NCBI GenBank assembly: GCA_022264855.1
Contig: JABYQU010000032.1
Location: 124,001-188,000 of the forward strand
Length of the DNA stretch: 64,000 nucleotides
Reading direction: 5' to 3'
Source: Lenzites betulinus
Lineage: Eukaryota > Basidiomycota > Agaricomycetes > Polyporales > Polyporaceae
Both the position numbers and the translations under genes were made by a program. Within the stretch, counting starts at the first letter, position 1. Each line of letters opens with the position of its first letter. The notes beneath the pieces were generated by a model, which worked only from the letters and a program-made list of their open reading frames with translations, had not been told where the DNA came from and made no database searches. This document shows positions 1 to 11,354 of this stretch, piece after piece.

Positions 1-1024
1 CACACCTGGTTCTGATTAAATGTATGCTCCGATGGCCACGTCATGAAGCTACTCACAATTTGCTTGTTCATGAATAATTTTTGATATTTCTTCGGTAGAA
101 GCTGCCCCTTGGCTCCCCCGCCCTCCCGATACACAAACTTCTCATTGGTAAATCTGTAGTGTCATTGGTATCGAGTCCCTAAAGCTTGGCCAAACAGCGG
201 ACTTACGGATCCTTGTCTGGAAGAAGCCACAACGGGCAAAGGATTCACATTAGCACAGCATCTCCAAAGTGCCACGATATGCATACATATAATCTACGCA
301 GGAGTTAGATTAGTATATAGATCACGACTCCCAGGATTATGAATACTCACGTCGCCACTGATAAATCTTGAGTTTGGCACGCAGTAAGTTCACCGAGCCC
401 TTTGCAAAGTCATCGAGGGTGCACACCTGAATATCGATGTGAGACGCTGTTTGCCATCGACACACACTCGCTCCTCTGCGCCATCTTCTGATGCATGGAC
501 CACTACGTCGAACAGAAGTGAGAATCAAGTCGCGACGTTTAGCTGTTCGGACATACCGAAAATCACTGGTGGGACGAAGAAGTTGCGGAATATCGAGTCT
601 ATGAGACCTACAGGACGCTGAGTTGGGCTGGCGACACGAGAGCGTATTGCACGCACCGGACTGTTTGCTGTCGGGCCACACCACATCTTGCAAAAACAAT
701 TCATGTCAAGTTCCGCTTCGAGGTGAGAGTCGGCTTACCTCGCTGGTATTCTGGTTGTAGATCGATATCTCCGTTGTATATTTGCTCTGCATGTAACACA
801 CTAAGAGGCCTTCTCGACTGTGAAGGCGAGTCGCGCGCACCGTAGAGAGCATTGCAAGTATACGTCGTGGCGCGCGGTGTCCTCAGTGCCCCTCGCATCA
901 TGTATTGAGATTGAGATTCGGATGAGTCGCCTCTCTTCCCCTTGTTGCGCTGTGAGAGGGGGACATCCTCCTCCTCGTCAATGTCCGTGAGTTCGGAGTC
1001 AGAGTTGGTGGGTTCGCCAGCCAT
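1..1024 (-). CDS. DUF262 (GmrSD N-terminal-like) domain protein, 3' end beyond left edge
   Basis: Start is the ATG at 1024. The spliced reading carries the two hallmarks of DUF262: PEYQRDVVW near residue 95 and VCVDGKQRLTSI about 50 residues later. DUF262 is the ParB/Srx-like nucleotide-binding fold best known from bacterial GmrSD/DndB-type restriction proteins; the role of eukaryotic members is not established. The N-terminal 90 residues are acidic and Ser-rich, with no signal peptide. Exons (minus strand) that I can place: 739-1024, 657-686, 557-607, 427-502, 351-366, 287-293, 207-216, 57-153 and the first bases at 1-5. All introns have GT..AG ends. Exons of 16, 7 and 10 nt in series rebuild the segment FISGDIIYKDPFTNEKF in one open frame. 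The C-terminus lies outside the window. Family call is confident; function is unknown. Confidence 0.85.
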
Positions 1025-1149
1025 GGTGCGCGGGAGCAAGTGCAAGGATGGTGAGAGCAAGAAGAGAGCACCGAACAGACGCTGAGACGCGCTCGCGTCG
1101 CCACTTCGGCGCTCCGAGTCCCTCGCGCTCATTGTCTCCGACCGCCACC
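1025..1149. promoter_or_regulatory. Compact shared promoter between the DUF262 gene and mad1
   Basis: The start codons at 1024 (minus) and 1150 (plus) are only 125 nt apart, and no other gene fits between. Any core promoters and 5' leaders of both genes must lie here or overlap the neighbouring coding sequence. No TATA box is visible. This is inferred from gene positions only. Confidence 0.4.
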
Positions 1150-3603
1150 ATGAGCAACCGCGACAAGTTCACGACCCCGGTCGCATCGACGAGCAGGTTT
1201 CTGTCGTCAATTCCGCGCAGTAGCGCGGTAAAACGCGATTCTCTCGCCGCGGAGTTGGAGAGGGGTAAGTGGCGGTCTTCCAGTTACACGCGTTCGGCGA
1301 CCCTCATCACCGTTGGAAGATCCACAGCTTTCGACCGCCAAGCGGCAACAGCGCACTCAGGCGTTTTCCACCCATATGTCGCAAGCATTGCTTGAGAGGC
1401 AGCTTGCGGCTGCACAGGCCGCGAAGCTGGAGCTCGAGTCCAAGGTGCGCGAGAAGGAACTCGCGATCGAGAGGCTTGAGGGCGACCGGAGGTGGCTTGC
1501 AGAGCGCGAGAAGGAAGAGCGGGAGGAGAAAGAACGAGAACGGGACGAGCATATCGAGTACAAGGTGCGTGAACCGACCATACACTTTCTGCATCTCGCT
1601 TATACCCGCCTCCTTAGCGGAAAACAGACAGCGAAATCAGGACGCTACGCGCTTCGCTGCAGACGCTGCGGGAGCAGCACGTCGATCTCGAAGAAGAGAA
1701 CTCGTCCCTGGCAAGAGCCACGTCCCAGACTATTGCCACTCAGAAGTCCCAGATCGCCACTCTCACCCACCAAGCCACTTTACTAGAGAGCGAAATATCT
1801 GAATTTCAGCGTCTGGCAGAGGAGCGCGCTCGCGCGTTCGAAGCCTTGCAAGCTCAATTCGATGAGCTGAGCGCGTCACAGCACAACTTCTCTCCGAATG
1901 ATACTCAAGAAGAAGACTGGACTGTCGTACGTGAGGAGCTCCACCGACAGGCGAAATACACGCGGCAGCTGGAAAGTGCGAACGCGAGGATGACGGTAGA
2001 GCTAAATGCCCTTCGCGAGAAACAGACGAGCGTCGAAGTCCTCAAGGAGCAGAAGCGCGAACTTGAGCGCAAAGTGCGCGGTGCAGAGGAGATGCGCGAG
2101 AAAGTAGTCAAACTCGAAGCTGAGCTGGACGCTGCGCGAAAGGAAAGAGAAGAATGGTGAGCCGCTTTGGATCGCTGCATGTATTGCTGCTTATTGGCGT
2201 ACAGGGCTTCGTCGTCCGCCGAACCAGCTACTCCTTCCAAGACCCCTGTCTCGGTCACGCAGAGTCTCTCCGCGCTTCGTCTCACTCATGCGCGCCTTCT
2301 CGAGGAGCATGGTTCAAACACCGCTCTGCTGCGGCATCGCGAGCAGGAGCTTGCGGAGCTTCAGACACGCGAAAGCGAAGCCCAAGAAACCATCAAAGAC
2401 CTGCGTGCCGAGATGCGTACTTTGAGGGACAGCGTGACGCGTAGCACCCACAAGGTCTCCCTCGCCGAGCGTGAAATCAGCTTCCTGCAGGCGATGGTAG
2501 TGAGTGTCATAGCCACGAGCCGTTGTCTACATCAGTACTCAATCACATGTAGGCAAGCTTCAATGCGGAGGACGCCGCGAACGGCGAGGTCAAAGAGGAG
2601 GAAGAGATTACACGACCCATCCAAGAGCTCGAAGAGTTGGTCAAGGACTACAAAGCTACGGTTGCAGACCTAGAAGCACAGCTCCAAGACGCGCGCGATT
2701 CCCCTAGGGTCGTCGAGGACAAGGAGGCCAAACAGCAGTTGCTAGCAGAGATCGAACAAGAGCGTGCTGCGAAAAGCGAGCTTGAGAAGCGTGCGTCCGC
2801 GTCGATAATTTCCTCAGTATTCCAGCTGATTACCTGTCAATTTAGAGCTCAAGGAGGTAGAAGAAGAGACAGAGAAGCACCTCGAGAAGATTGAAGAACT
2901 AGAGCAGACACTCTTCGAACTTCGCGGGGAGATCGGCGCGGGCCGGCATCTACCACCGGGCACGCGGGTCCTCTCATTAAGAGAAAATCCCGCGCAGCAA
3001 TGGGAGGACCTCAGCAAGGCAGCGATGGATCGCCTCAAGAGCGAAAACGAGGCGCTCATGAAGCGGCTGAAGAGTCTCGAGGAGGGCGGTGCGCGAAGCT
3101 CAGACGATGACACAAGTAACGCAGACCTCGTCCCGCGAGAGAGCTACGAGGTCGCCGTGAAGGAGAGGACGAAGCTCGAGGAAGAGCTCAAGCAGAAGGA
3201 GAAGCGTCTTCTCCGCTTGCAGCAGGTACGCGCCCATTTACCTTGCACGTCGCCCCTTCTAGTATTAACGGACGTGCATATACAGGTGTTTACTGCGAAG
3301 AGCTCTGAATTCCGGGAGGCGATCGCGTCAATACTCGGGGTGAAGCTCGCGTTCTATCCTAACGGCCAAGTGCGCGTCACGTCGCAGTTCGACCTCAACG
3401 CCGCTTTCGTGTTCCAACCGACCGGCGCAGGAGGCGAGGGCGTCAAGATGCAGCTTGTCGCACAGGGCGAGGGTGGCCCGGAAGAACTTCCGCAGCTCAT
3501 GCGCTATTGGGTCGAAGAGCAGCAGTGCATTCCCGGCTTCCTCGCCAGTGTCACCCTCGATTGCTACGAGAGGCACAAGATGGAGATGAGTGTGCACGGC
3601 TGA
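1150..3603 (+). CDS. mad1: Spindle assembly checkpoint protein Mad1
   Basis: Mad1 is a long coiled-coil protein that sits at the nuclear pore in interphase and at unattached kinetochores in mitosis, where it recruits Mad2 to block anaphase. The product is almost entirely Glu/Lys/Arg/Leu-rich heptad sequence from about residue 50 onward. It ends in a globular domain with the family signature VFTAKSSEFREAI, then GVKLAFYPNGQVRVTS and a Cys-Tyr-Glu-Arg stretch before the stop at 3601-3603. That C-terminal RWD-like fold is diagnostic of Mad1 rather than of a generic coiled coil. ATG 1150 follows a CGACCGCCACC context. Introns begin near 1265 (to 1319), 1564, 2157, 2497, 2788 and 3226, each about 50-65 nt. 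The start lies only about 125 nt from the divergent DUF262 start, so the two probably share a promoter region. Confidence 0.88.
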
Positions 3604-3930
3604 ATCGTGTGTTTGATGTTTTGTTTGAGGCTTTGTTTTGTATCTATCTCGCGATCTGCCATTTGCAACTATGTATCACACATGCCGTCCTTGTCCACGA
3701 TGATACGTCTATCATACGCATGCAATGAACAGTGCGGTGGAGGAAGTACATCTGTCAGATAGTAGAGAAGACTACACGCTACATTATTATACGGTATACA
3801 GGTAAGTTTAGAATTTCAATGCGGGGCGGTAGTGCTGCCTGCAGCTCATAATATAGGTAACAGACGGATAGATCAGTACATCTACGCTCGGTCGTCATTT
3901 TCGGTCGAGATAGGCCTACAAACGCGCACG
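3604..3930. other. Convergent intergenic region
   Basis: Short region between the stop of mad1 and the stop of the F-box-like gene on the other strand. It should hold both 3' untranslated regions. I see no further gene or repeat. Confidence 0.5.
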
Positions 3931-5157
3931 TCAGCTCTCTTTCCCGCCGAGCGATGGTGATGCACAACTCACCCTCCCCGGGGCGAACTTCCGCAGCGCT
4001 TTCGCCGTCGTGATGTTGACCCAGATCGCGTACCAGTCGCCCAGGAGCGTCTCCACGCTGTCGTCCGTCTTCCAGCTCGCGTCGAGGTCGATGTCCGGGA
4101 ACAAGCTGTCGATGCAGCGCGCGATGCGCGTCGCCTGCCGGTCCGAGAGCCTCGTCATCGAGTCGCACGCCACGCCAAAAACACGCAACTTATGCGGGCG
4201 CTCGCGCGACGCGCCCCAGTAGGGGGCCGGGGGCGGCAGAAGCGGCTCGACCGGCGGCCGCTGCTCGATGACTTTGCCCAGGCGCTGCAGATCCAGCTGC
4301 GGGAGGACGAGTTCCTGGAGGAAGCGGCACCGGTCCGCGAGCGTGTACAGCGAGTCGAGCGTGGGGACGTCCCCCGTGCAGCGTGTGCACGACAGCACGA
4401 GCCGGCGGAGGCGCGACCACGCCGTCGCGAGCTGCCAGATGTCCTCGTCGCGCACGCGCATGGCGGACTTCTCCAGGCGCACCTCGATGTCCTCGAGCTG
4501 GTGCAGGCGGTGGAGGGGGCGCAGCAGGTAGACGAGGGGGACCGCCGTGAAGCGCACGTGTGCCTCTGTCTCGATGAACTTCACCGTGCGCAGGTTCGCG
4601 TACGCCGACTCCGGGAGCTGCAGTAAGTACGCGAAGTCGGTGCCGTCCATGTCACACTGGCTGCGGTGGAAGCGCACGACGAGCTTGCACAGCGCCTCCG
4701 CAGTGAGCGCCATGGCAAACTGCACAATCGAGGGCAGCTCGCCGCGCAGGGTCAACTCCTCCTTCACGTACCGCGCGAACATCTTTCTCGCAGCTTTAGC
4801 GCCAAGGATCGGGATCTCGATGTCGTAGCTTGTTAGCTCGCGCACTTGAAATAGACGCTGCAAGAGGCTCTGTTGCTGGAGTGATTCGAGTATGCATTCT
4901 GCGTGGGAGACGTGCAGGAGTGGTGTCCTCGTCTGCGACGCGTATTGCACGGCGATGGGTTTGTGGTGAATGCGTAGGGCGGTGAGCGCCTGGATGAATG
5001 AGCCAAGCCGGGGAATGCACTCTGGCGGGTAGCTTCCCATCGTCAGTAGATTGTCCCGGTCAGGCGTACTCACGCTATCCCTGGACGGTCCCAGGCTGCG
5101 TATGAGAATTTGAGGGATGGGGTCTTTCGAAGCTGTTCGGGCCACGCGGGGGGCCAT
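3931..5157 (-). CDS. F-box/LRR-like protein of the basidiomycete type, no clear F-box
   Basis: One long open frame of about 408 residues from ATG 5157 to a stop at 3931. The body alternates short Leu-rich segments (LRRLVLSCTR, LQELVLPQLDL, LRTVKFIETEAHVRF) in the way of degenerate leucine-rich repeats. The end has the pattern TRIARCIDSLFPDIDLDASW, which recurs at the C-terminus of the large F-box families of polypores and other mushrooms. Those proteins usually start with an F-box that binds Skp1; none is visible here. An upstream exon may exist around 5240-5310, where the frame stays open and begins with another Met. The last residues may also differ if a GT at about 3979 is used as a splice donor. 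Substrate-recruiting adaptor is an inference from family resemblance only. Confidence 0.6.
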   Translation of the reverse strand: MAPRVARTASKDPIPQILIRSLGPSRDSVSTPDRDNLLTMGSYPPECIPRLGSFIQALTALRIHHKPIAVQYASQTRTPLLHVSHAECILESLQQQSLLQRLFQVRELTSYDIEIPILGAKAARKMFARYVKEELTLRGELPSIVQFAMALTAEALCKLVVRFHRSQCDMDGTDFAYLLQLPESAYANLRTVKFIETEAHVRFTAVPLVYLLRPLHRLHQLEDIEVRLEKSAMRVRDEDIWQLATAWSRLRRLVLSCTRCTGDVPTLDSLYTLADRCRFLQELVLPQLDLQRLGKVIEQRPPVEPLLPPPAPYWGASRERPHKLRVFGVACDSMTRLSDRQATRIARCIDSLFPDIDLDASWKTDDSVETLLGDWYAIWVNITTAKALRKFAPGRVSCASPSLGGKES

Positions 5158-5531
5158 CGATCGCAAGTCTGGTGGCTCAAGCTGACAGGTACGCAGAGGG
5201 GAGTGTGAGAAGAGCTGAGAGAGATGGAGGAATGTCTGACACACGCACCGTCCAGAGTGCGTAAGGGGTGGTCGCCCTTTGGTAAGCGAAAGCAACGCCT
5301 GCATCAAAATGTCTCAATAAGCTTTCTCGAAGGTCTGAATGCGACAATGTATTTGATTGATCTAGCTCACCGTAGTAGTGCCTGCGAAACCACGCTGGGG
5401 CGTGTACAGTTATCGATTGGGGCTCAAACTCTCCGGCTGAGCGCCGTATAAGAGGCGGTGGAAACAAGGGGGTGAGTCTGCCTCCACCCACCACTATACC
5501 AAGCCATTGTCCGCCCCTTGAAGTAGCATCA
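5158..5531. other. Divergent upstream region, possible 5' exon of the F-box-like gene
   Basis: Lies between the start of the minus-strand F-box-like gene and the start of the plus-strand ABM-like gene. Open minus-strand frames (5177-5494) could supply an upstream exon, but I could not find a splice join that gives a recognisable F-box. TATA-like sequence is seen at about 5447 (cgtataagagg). Confidence 0.35.
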
Positions 5532-6299
5532 ATGTCCGCAGAACGTGATTGTCTTTCTGTGCTGCGTTGGATCGCCGCTGACCTGCATTATCAGCCAAGA
5601 TCGGTCTCCTCGTACCTCTCCATGCAAAGCCCGAACAGGTCGGAGCAGTGGCCGATTTCCTCGGTGTAGGCTACAGCCTCATGACCGGAAACCAAGAGCC
5701 CGAGACACTCCAGTGGTTCGCCGTCAAATACGAGGACCAGCCCATCTATGCGATCTTCGACACATTCGCGGCGGAGAGCGGCCGCAAGGCGCATATCAAT
5801 GGCAAGGTCGCTGCGGCTTTGGGGGCGAATGCCAGCACGCTTCTTGCGCAGGGCCCTGACATCGCCGGCGGCCATATCGATATTCTGGCGAGCAAGGTGA
5901 AGGCGACGGGCTCCGGGAGCGAGGTGACAAAGGGCCTCACGAAGGGTCTTCGCGTCCTCCTTAAGGCAAAGGAGAGCAAGGTGGCGGCGGTCCGTGAGTT
6001 CCTCAAGGTGTGTGGCTTCATGTGTCGGAAATTATACAAAGCCCGTCGATGCTCACGGCACTGCGTCTAAGGGAGCGTTGCCACTTGTCGAAGCCGAGCC
6101 AAAGACGCCTGTGTGGTATGCCATCGAGTTCCCCGGAACGAACACGTTTGGGATCGTAGACTTCTTTGCCGACGCCGAGGGGTTGGACCTACATCTGAAG
6201 GGGAGTGTGGCGAGTGCTTTGTTCGCTAGCGTGGACGAGCTGTTGGAAGGATCTCCGGATGTTGTGAAGACCGAGGTGTTGGGCGTGACGTTGCAGTAG
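5532..6299 (+). CDS. Two-repeat ABM-like (dimeric alpha/beta barrel) protein
   Basis: Three exons: 5532-5544, 5595-6007 and 6072-6299. The 13-nt first exon joins cleanly to give MSAEPKIGLLVPLHAKPEQV, which supports this start rather than the internal ATG at 5648. The protein of about 217 residues contains the same pattern twice: a strand GLLVPLHAK or GLRVLLKAK, a helix ending in FL, then a strand with W(F/Y)A, and a helix with G-x3-H and VA-AL. This is the ferredoxin-like half-barrel of the antibiotic biosynthesis monooxygenase (ABM) superfamily, so one chain may form a whole barrel by itself. No signal peptide. ABM-fold proteins range from monooxygenases to stress proteins. Fold call is fairly good; activity is not known. 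Confidence 0.7.
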
Positions 6300-6842
6300 G
6301 TCTCAAAGCTCGAGATATGGACCACACAGTTTTGTCGATAGTCACTCTCCAATCGACCACATATTTTATACCAGCACAGTTACAGAAACTGTACGTACCT
6401 CACATGGAGAGGATCCCCAGTCGTTTTGTAGAAGCCACCGGTAGGAACCTCTCAGTCAGTAGTTCGGGCGCTGCGATATTGTGGGTGAACTGGGAAGAAA
6501 ATCATTGCCAATCTGCACAACCATCTACTATACGCGTTAGCTCAGAAAGCTGTATATATGCAGAAGCCTTACATATATGTCATTGACGAGAACAGCGAGA
6601 TGGAGGTCTGGAGGGTACCTAACGGGCGTCTGGAATATTGGTGGTGGGTAGCCACGTGGAGCTGAACCGGTGCGGCTCGTGATGCGGAGCTGAACCAATC
6701 TTCGCGACCTACGTACCATCCACGTCGCCGTTCGCGGCACTTACTGCAATACTTCACGCTTCTCTCGACATCCCTCTTTCTTTCTGATTCTGTTTGCTCA
6801 TTATGGTCAGTGGCATATACCGACGGCAAGACATACAACTCA
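6300..6842. other. Intergenic region upstream of sec13
   Basis: Contains the 3' region of the ABM-like gene and the sec13 promoter side. Short open frames on both strands have no recognisable protein pattern. Nothing else is seen. Confidence 0.45.
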
Positions 6843-8212
6843 ATGATGTCGCAGGTGTCGACGACAGCGGGGGAGCCAATCCCCATCGAGACGTCCCATG
6901 AGGACATGATTGTACGTCTCGCGTCCCCGACCCGCAGGACGCGTATTCACCTCCGGACAGCATGATGCCCAGCTGGACTACTACGGGAAACGCCTCGCGA
7001 CGTGCTCCTCCGACAGGACGGTGAAAGTGTTCGACGTGGTAGACGGCGAGACGCAGCGGAGCAGCGGGCATACTCTCAAAGGGTGAGTGCCCCCACCCAC
7101 ATGAAGGCGCGCTGGGAGGCTGAATGTTGTTCCCAGTCACACCGGACCTGTCTGGCAAGTCGCCTGGGCGCATCCAAAGTTTGGACAGATTCTCGCGTCA
7201 TGTTCGTACGACGGCAAGGTGATCATCTGGAAGGAGCAGCAGGCTCAGGGACCCGCTGCCGGTGGCTGGGCGAAGATCAAGGAGCACACCCTCCACAAAG
7301 CCTCAGGTGCGTCAGACCCACGACGAAGATCCTCCTTTCAGCTCACCAGCCCTAGTGAACTCCGTGTCATGGGCACCCCATGAGCTCGGGGCCATCCTTG
7401 CCTGCGCGTCCTCGGACGGCTCCGTATCTGTCCTCACCTTCAAAAGTGCGTTTCTCCTACTATTCCCCGCGTCGTTGGACGTCTTGAACGTCACTAACCA
7501 ATTGCCGCTCCCCGCAGATGACGGCACATGGGGCGCAGACGTCTTCGAGGGCCACGCCATCGGCTGCAACGCCGTCTCCTGGGCGCCCGCCGTGCAGCCC
7601 GGCTCGCTCATCATCCCCCAGGCAAACAACACCGTCCCGGGCCAGCAGCCGCCCGCGGTGCAGAGCGCGAAGCGCTTCGCGTCCGCCGGGTGCGACAACC
7701 TCGTCAAGATCTGGGGCTTCCGCGACGACAAGCAGGAGTGGGTCGTCGAGGACATCCTCGAGGGCCACACCGACTGGGTGCGCGACGTCGCCTGGGCACC
7801 GAACATCGGCCTCCCGCGCAGCTACATCGCCACGGCCTCTCAGGTGTGCTCCCCTCTCCTCACCCGTCCCCGTTGTGGCGCTTCGCGTTTCGTGCTGTGG
7901 CGCTGAGAGAGGCTGAGACTGACCCGCGCCCGCGCGTTCACGCAGGACAAGACCGTTCTCATCTGGACAAAAGACTCACCCACCGCGCCCTGGGCGAAGA
8001 CCGCGCTCGACCCGTCCGCGTCCGCGTCGGTGTCCCCCTCGGGCGGCTCGCCGACGCCCTCGCCTGCGGGCAAGTTCCCGGACGTTGTGTGGCGCGTGTC
8101 GTGGTCGCTCGCGGGCAACATCCTCGCCGTCAGCTGCGGCGACGGCAAGGTCACGCTCTGGAAGGAGAACCTCAAGGGCGTGTGGGAGTGCGTGAGCGAC
8201 ATGACGAGTTAG
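6843..8212 (+). CDS. sec13: Sec13, WD40 subunit of COPII coat and nuclear pore
   Basis: Sec13 is a six-bladed WD40 propeller that pairs with Sec31 in the COPII vesicle cage and with Nup145C/Nup96 in the nuclear pore Y-complex. Exons: 6843-6911, 6961-7082, 7137-7306, 7356-7445, 7518-7843 and 7946-8212. The joined product starts [23 protein letters not shown] and continues [26 protein letters not shown], the usual first blade. Later blades are clear: [20 protein letters not shown], then a blade ending [22 protein letters not shown] and [20 protein letters not shown]. Length of about 340 residues fits the family, with Ser/Gly/Pro-rich insertions ([15 protein letters not shown]) in the last blade as in other basidiomycetes. 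The two tandem ATGs at 6843 and 6846 leave a one-residue ambiguity in the start. Confidence 0.92.
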
Positions 8213-8604
8213 ACGGTACGCGAGGGGTGGGGCGGGCTGTGCCCGGGCTGGTACTTAGTATGTATGATGTATGTACCACCACGCATGCATCTTCTCGAAT
8301 CTGGATTTGGACTCCAACGGCTGCTGAGCTTCGGCGATGTAGCTACGTTCGCGATGACACAGTCACGGGCGAAACTGAATACGCTTTTTGAAGATTTATT
8401 TTTATAGCGTCGATATACCCATGTCTATGCGTGATTATACTAGATCCGTAAGTTTGTGCAGCGAGCATCAGTATGTAAGTGCGATGCGGGGACGGAGCGG
8501 AGGAGGGGGATGATGCGAGCAGACAGCAACGGACGTAGGTGGTCTATAGAGGTGCGCGTACGTGCGTGCGTGCGTCTGAGGGTCGTGATAAGAGGGCATT
8601 AGGA
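8213..8604. other. Convergent intergenic region
   Basis: Between the sec13 stop and the MEF1 stop on the other strand. Low GC stretch near 8395-8460 probably carries 3' processing signals. A short gt-gc rich stretch (cgtgcgtgcgtgcgtc, 8561-8576) is a small tandem repeat. No gene is seen. Confidence 0.5.
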
Positions 8605-11354
8605 TTACTTTTTGGGCTGCCCGAGCGTCTTCTTGTACGCCGTCTCGAGCTCGGCCTGCACCTGGGGCATGACCGGCTGGTGCGTCTTGTACTCCATGCT
8701 GAACTCGCCCTTGCCCTGGGTGATGCCGCGGAGGTGGTTGGAGTAGCCGAACATGTCGTTGAGCGCGACCTCGGCGACGCATGTGAACTCGTCCTCCCGG
8801 ACTTCGCTGTCCACGATCGTACCGCGGCGCTGGTTCAGCCCGCCGATAACCGCACCTGATACATCGCTCAGCACCGCCAGACACTCGCACGACGAGGGGA
8901 CGGGACGTACTTTGGAACTCTGAAGGCGCGACGACCTCGACCGTCATGATCGGCTCGAGGATGATCGGCCTCGCTGCGTTGTAGATCTCACGGAACGCGC
9001 CAATAGTGGCGAGCCTGAACGCCAGCTCGGAGGAGTCGACGGAGTGTGCGAGACCGTCGTTGAGCACGAGACGGGTGCCGCAGACGGGGTTGCCAGAAAG
9101 CGAGCCCTTCTCCAGCGCCTCGTAGAAGCCCTACAAACACGAACGTCAGCGAGGAGTAAGAGCCGCGGCGTAGCAAGGGGCATACCTTCTCGCAAGCTGG
9201 GATGTAGCCGGAAGGAATGTTGCCACCCATGACCTGGTTGACGAACTCGATGTCCTTGCCAGTGTCCTCGTCCATGGTCATCGGCTCGACGAACCCGATG
9301 ACACGGGCGTACTGACCAGCACCGCCGGTCTGCTTCTTGTGTGTGTAGAAGAAGTCCGCGCGCTGAGTGATCGTCTCCCGGAACGCCACACGCGGTTTGC
9401 CTGTCGTGCACTCGACGTTATACTCACGCTTCATGCGCTCGACGTAAATCTCGAGGTGCAGCTCGCCCATACCAGAAATAATGGTCTTACATACGCTAAT
9501 GAGCTTGATATGCAGTGCATGAGGACACGGTGCGACTCACCTCCTTGGACTCCCTGTCAATATGCACTCGGAAGGTCGGGTCCTCTTTCTGGAAGCGGTT
9601 GAGAGCGCGTGAGAAGTTGGGCGTTTCTGCGCCAACCGGCTTCAGGGCTAAGGAGATGACGGGTTCCGGGACAAACATAGAGGTCTATAACAATGTGAGC
9701 GTGAGCTAAGGTAAAATAATGTGTGCACTAACCATGGAGAAGGTCGTCGAGCCATCAGTGAAAGTGTCGCCTGACGCGCAGTCGATACCGAAGATAGCAC
9801 AGATCTCGCCGGGGCCAATCTCTTGGATATCCTAGTCGTATGACAATGAGAACGACAGACAGAGTCCCGCTGACTAGGCTTTGACTGACCTCCATCTCGT
9901 TACTGTGCATGCGAACCAGACGGGGAACCTTGACCTTCTTGCCAGAGCGGGCGTGGTAGATGAACTGACCCTTGCGCATCGTACCCTGGTATACACGCAT
10001 GTATGTCAACTGTCCGAAACGGCCTTCCTCGAGCTTAAACGCAAGGGCAACGAGGGGCGCAGCAGAGGCCGGTTGAAGCGGAACCTGGGGTGCAGAGGCA
10101 GGCATCGAAGTGTCGTGCGCGACAACCTTGCTCTCGGCGGGAGTGGGTAGGTACGCGCAGACACCGTCAAGCATAGGCTGAACAGCAGTGTTCTTGATCG
10201 CAGAGCCGAGGAAAACCGGAGAGAACTTGAGACTGATCGTCGCGCGGCGGATGGCCTCTGCGAGCTGCTGGGTGTTGGGGTCTTCGTCCATGATGAGCAT
10301 TTCGCCCATTTCGTCGTCGACCTCAGCAAGCTGCTCGATGAGTTCACGTCGCTTCTCCTTGGCAAAGCCCAGAACTTCCGCGGGGATCTCGTCAGATTCT
10401 ACAACCTTGTTGCCTTTCTCGCCCTCGTTGTAAATAGCCTTCCAACGGACGAGGTCGACAACACCACGCAAGTCATCCTCGACTCCGATGGGAACCTGAA
10501 CGGCAGCCGCAGAGATCTTGAGCTTCTGCCTAATCTGGTTGATTACGCGCCAAGGGTTTGCACCAGGTCTACGAGGTGTTGGTCAAATTCACAAGGGAAA
10601 ACGTGAGAAATACTCACCGATCCATCTTGTTAATGAAGGATATCCGGGGAACGCTGTACCGCCGCATTTGCCGATCAACCGTAGTGGTCTGACTTTGCAC
10701 ACCTGCCACGGCGCAAAGTACCAGGATAGCGCCGTCCAGAACACGGAGAGCCCGCTCTACTTCGATAGTGAAATCGACGTGACCTAGAACCGGTATTCGA
10801 CTCCGTGTTTTTTGCTGTCCAAAAGGTTCTGGGACGCACCTGGAGTATCAATAATGTTGATAGCATACTTTTCCTGTTCACCAGTAGCTGGCATGGTAGC
10901 AACCCAGTCACAGAACGTAGCAGCGCTCTGGATAGTGATGCCTTTCTCCCGCTCGAGTTCCATACTGTCCATTTTTGCACCGACGTTGTCACGTCCTCGT
11001 ACCTGTGAAGAGTTTGAATACGTCATTCCATAGTGTTTAAGCAAGACGTACCTCGTGAATGTCCCGAATTCGACCAGTGTAGTACAGTACCCGTTCCGTT
11101 AGCGTAGTCTTCCCGGAGTCGATATGCGCCGAGACACCAATGTTCCGCTGGAACCTGAGTCGCCGCTGGTCCTCCTCCGAAAGCTCAAAGACAGGATACT
11201 CCTTCACCGGAGCCTCCTCGACCTCCGCAGGCTTGACAGCAGCAGCGGTGGCAGCGTTCCTCCGAAGTGACCAGAGACGAGCAGGGAAACCGGGGGAGAA
11301 ACGAGTGTGTGGCCGTGTCCGTAGACATGATGAGAAGATGTTCGTGGCCAACAT
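8605..11354 (-). CDS. MEF1: Mitochondrial elongation factor G (translocase), mEF-G1 type
   Basis: A GTPase that drives tRNA-mRNA translocation on mitochondrial ribosomes. ATG 11354 opens an Arg/Ser/Pro-rich, acid-free leader of about 45 residues, a typical mitochondrial targeting sequence. An in-frame GTG at 11360 is not needed as a start. All G motifs are present: AHIDSGKTT (G1), GITI in switch I, DTPG (G3), NKMD (G4) and GSAI (G5). [19 protein letters not shown] is the mEF-G1 form. Domains II-V follow, with [20 protein letters not shown] in domain III-IV and [21 protein letters not shown] in domain V, ending LGQPKK. Introns of about 50-70 nt interrupt the gene about nine times. Length of roughly 800 residues fits the family. 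Confidence 0.92.
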
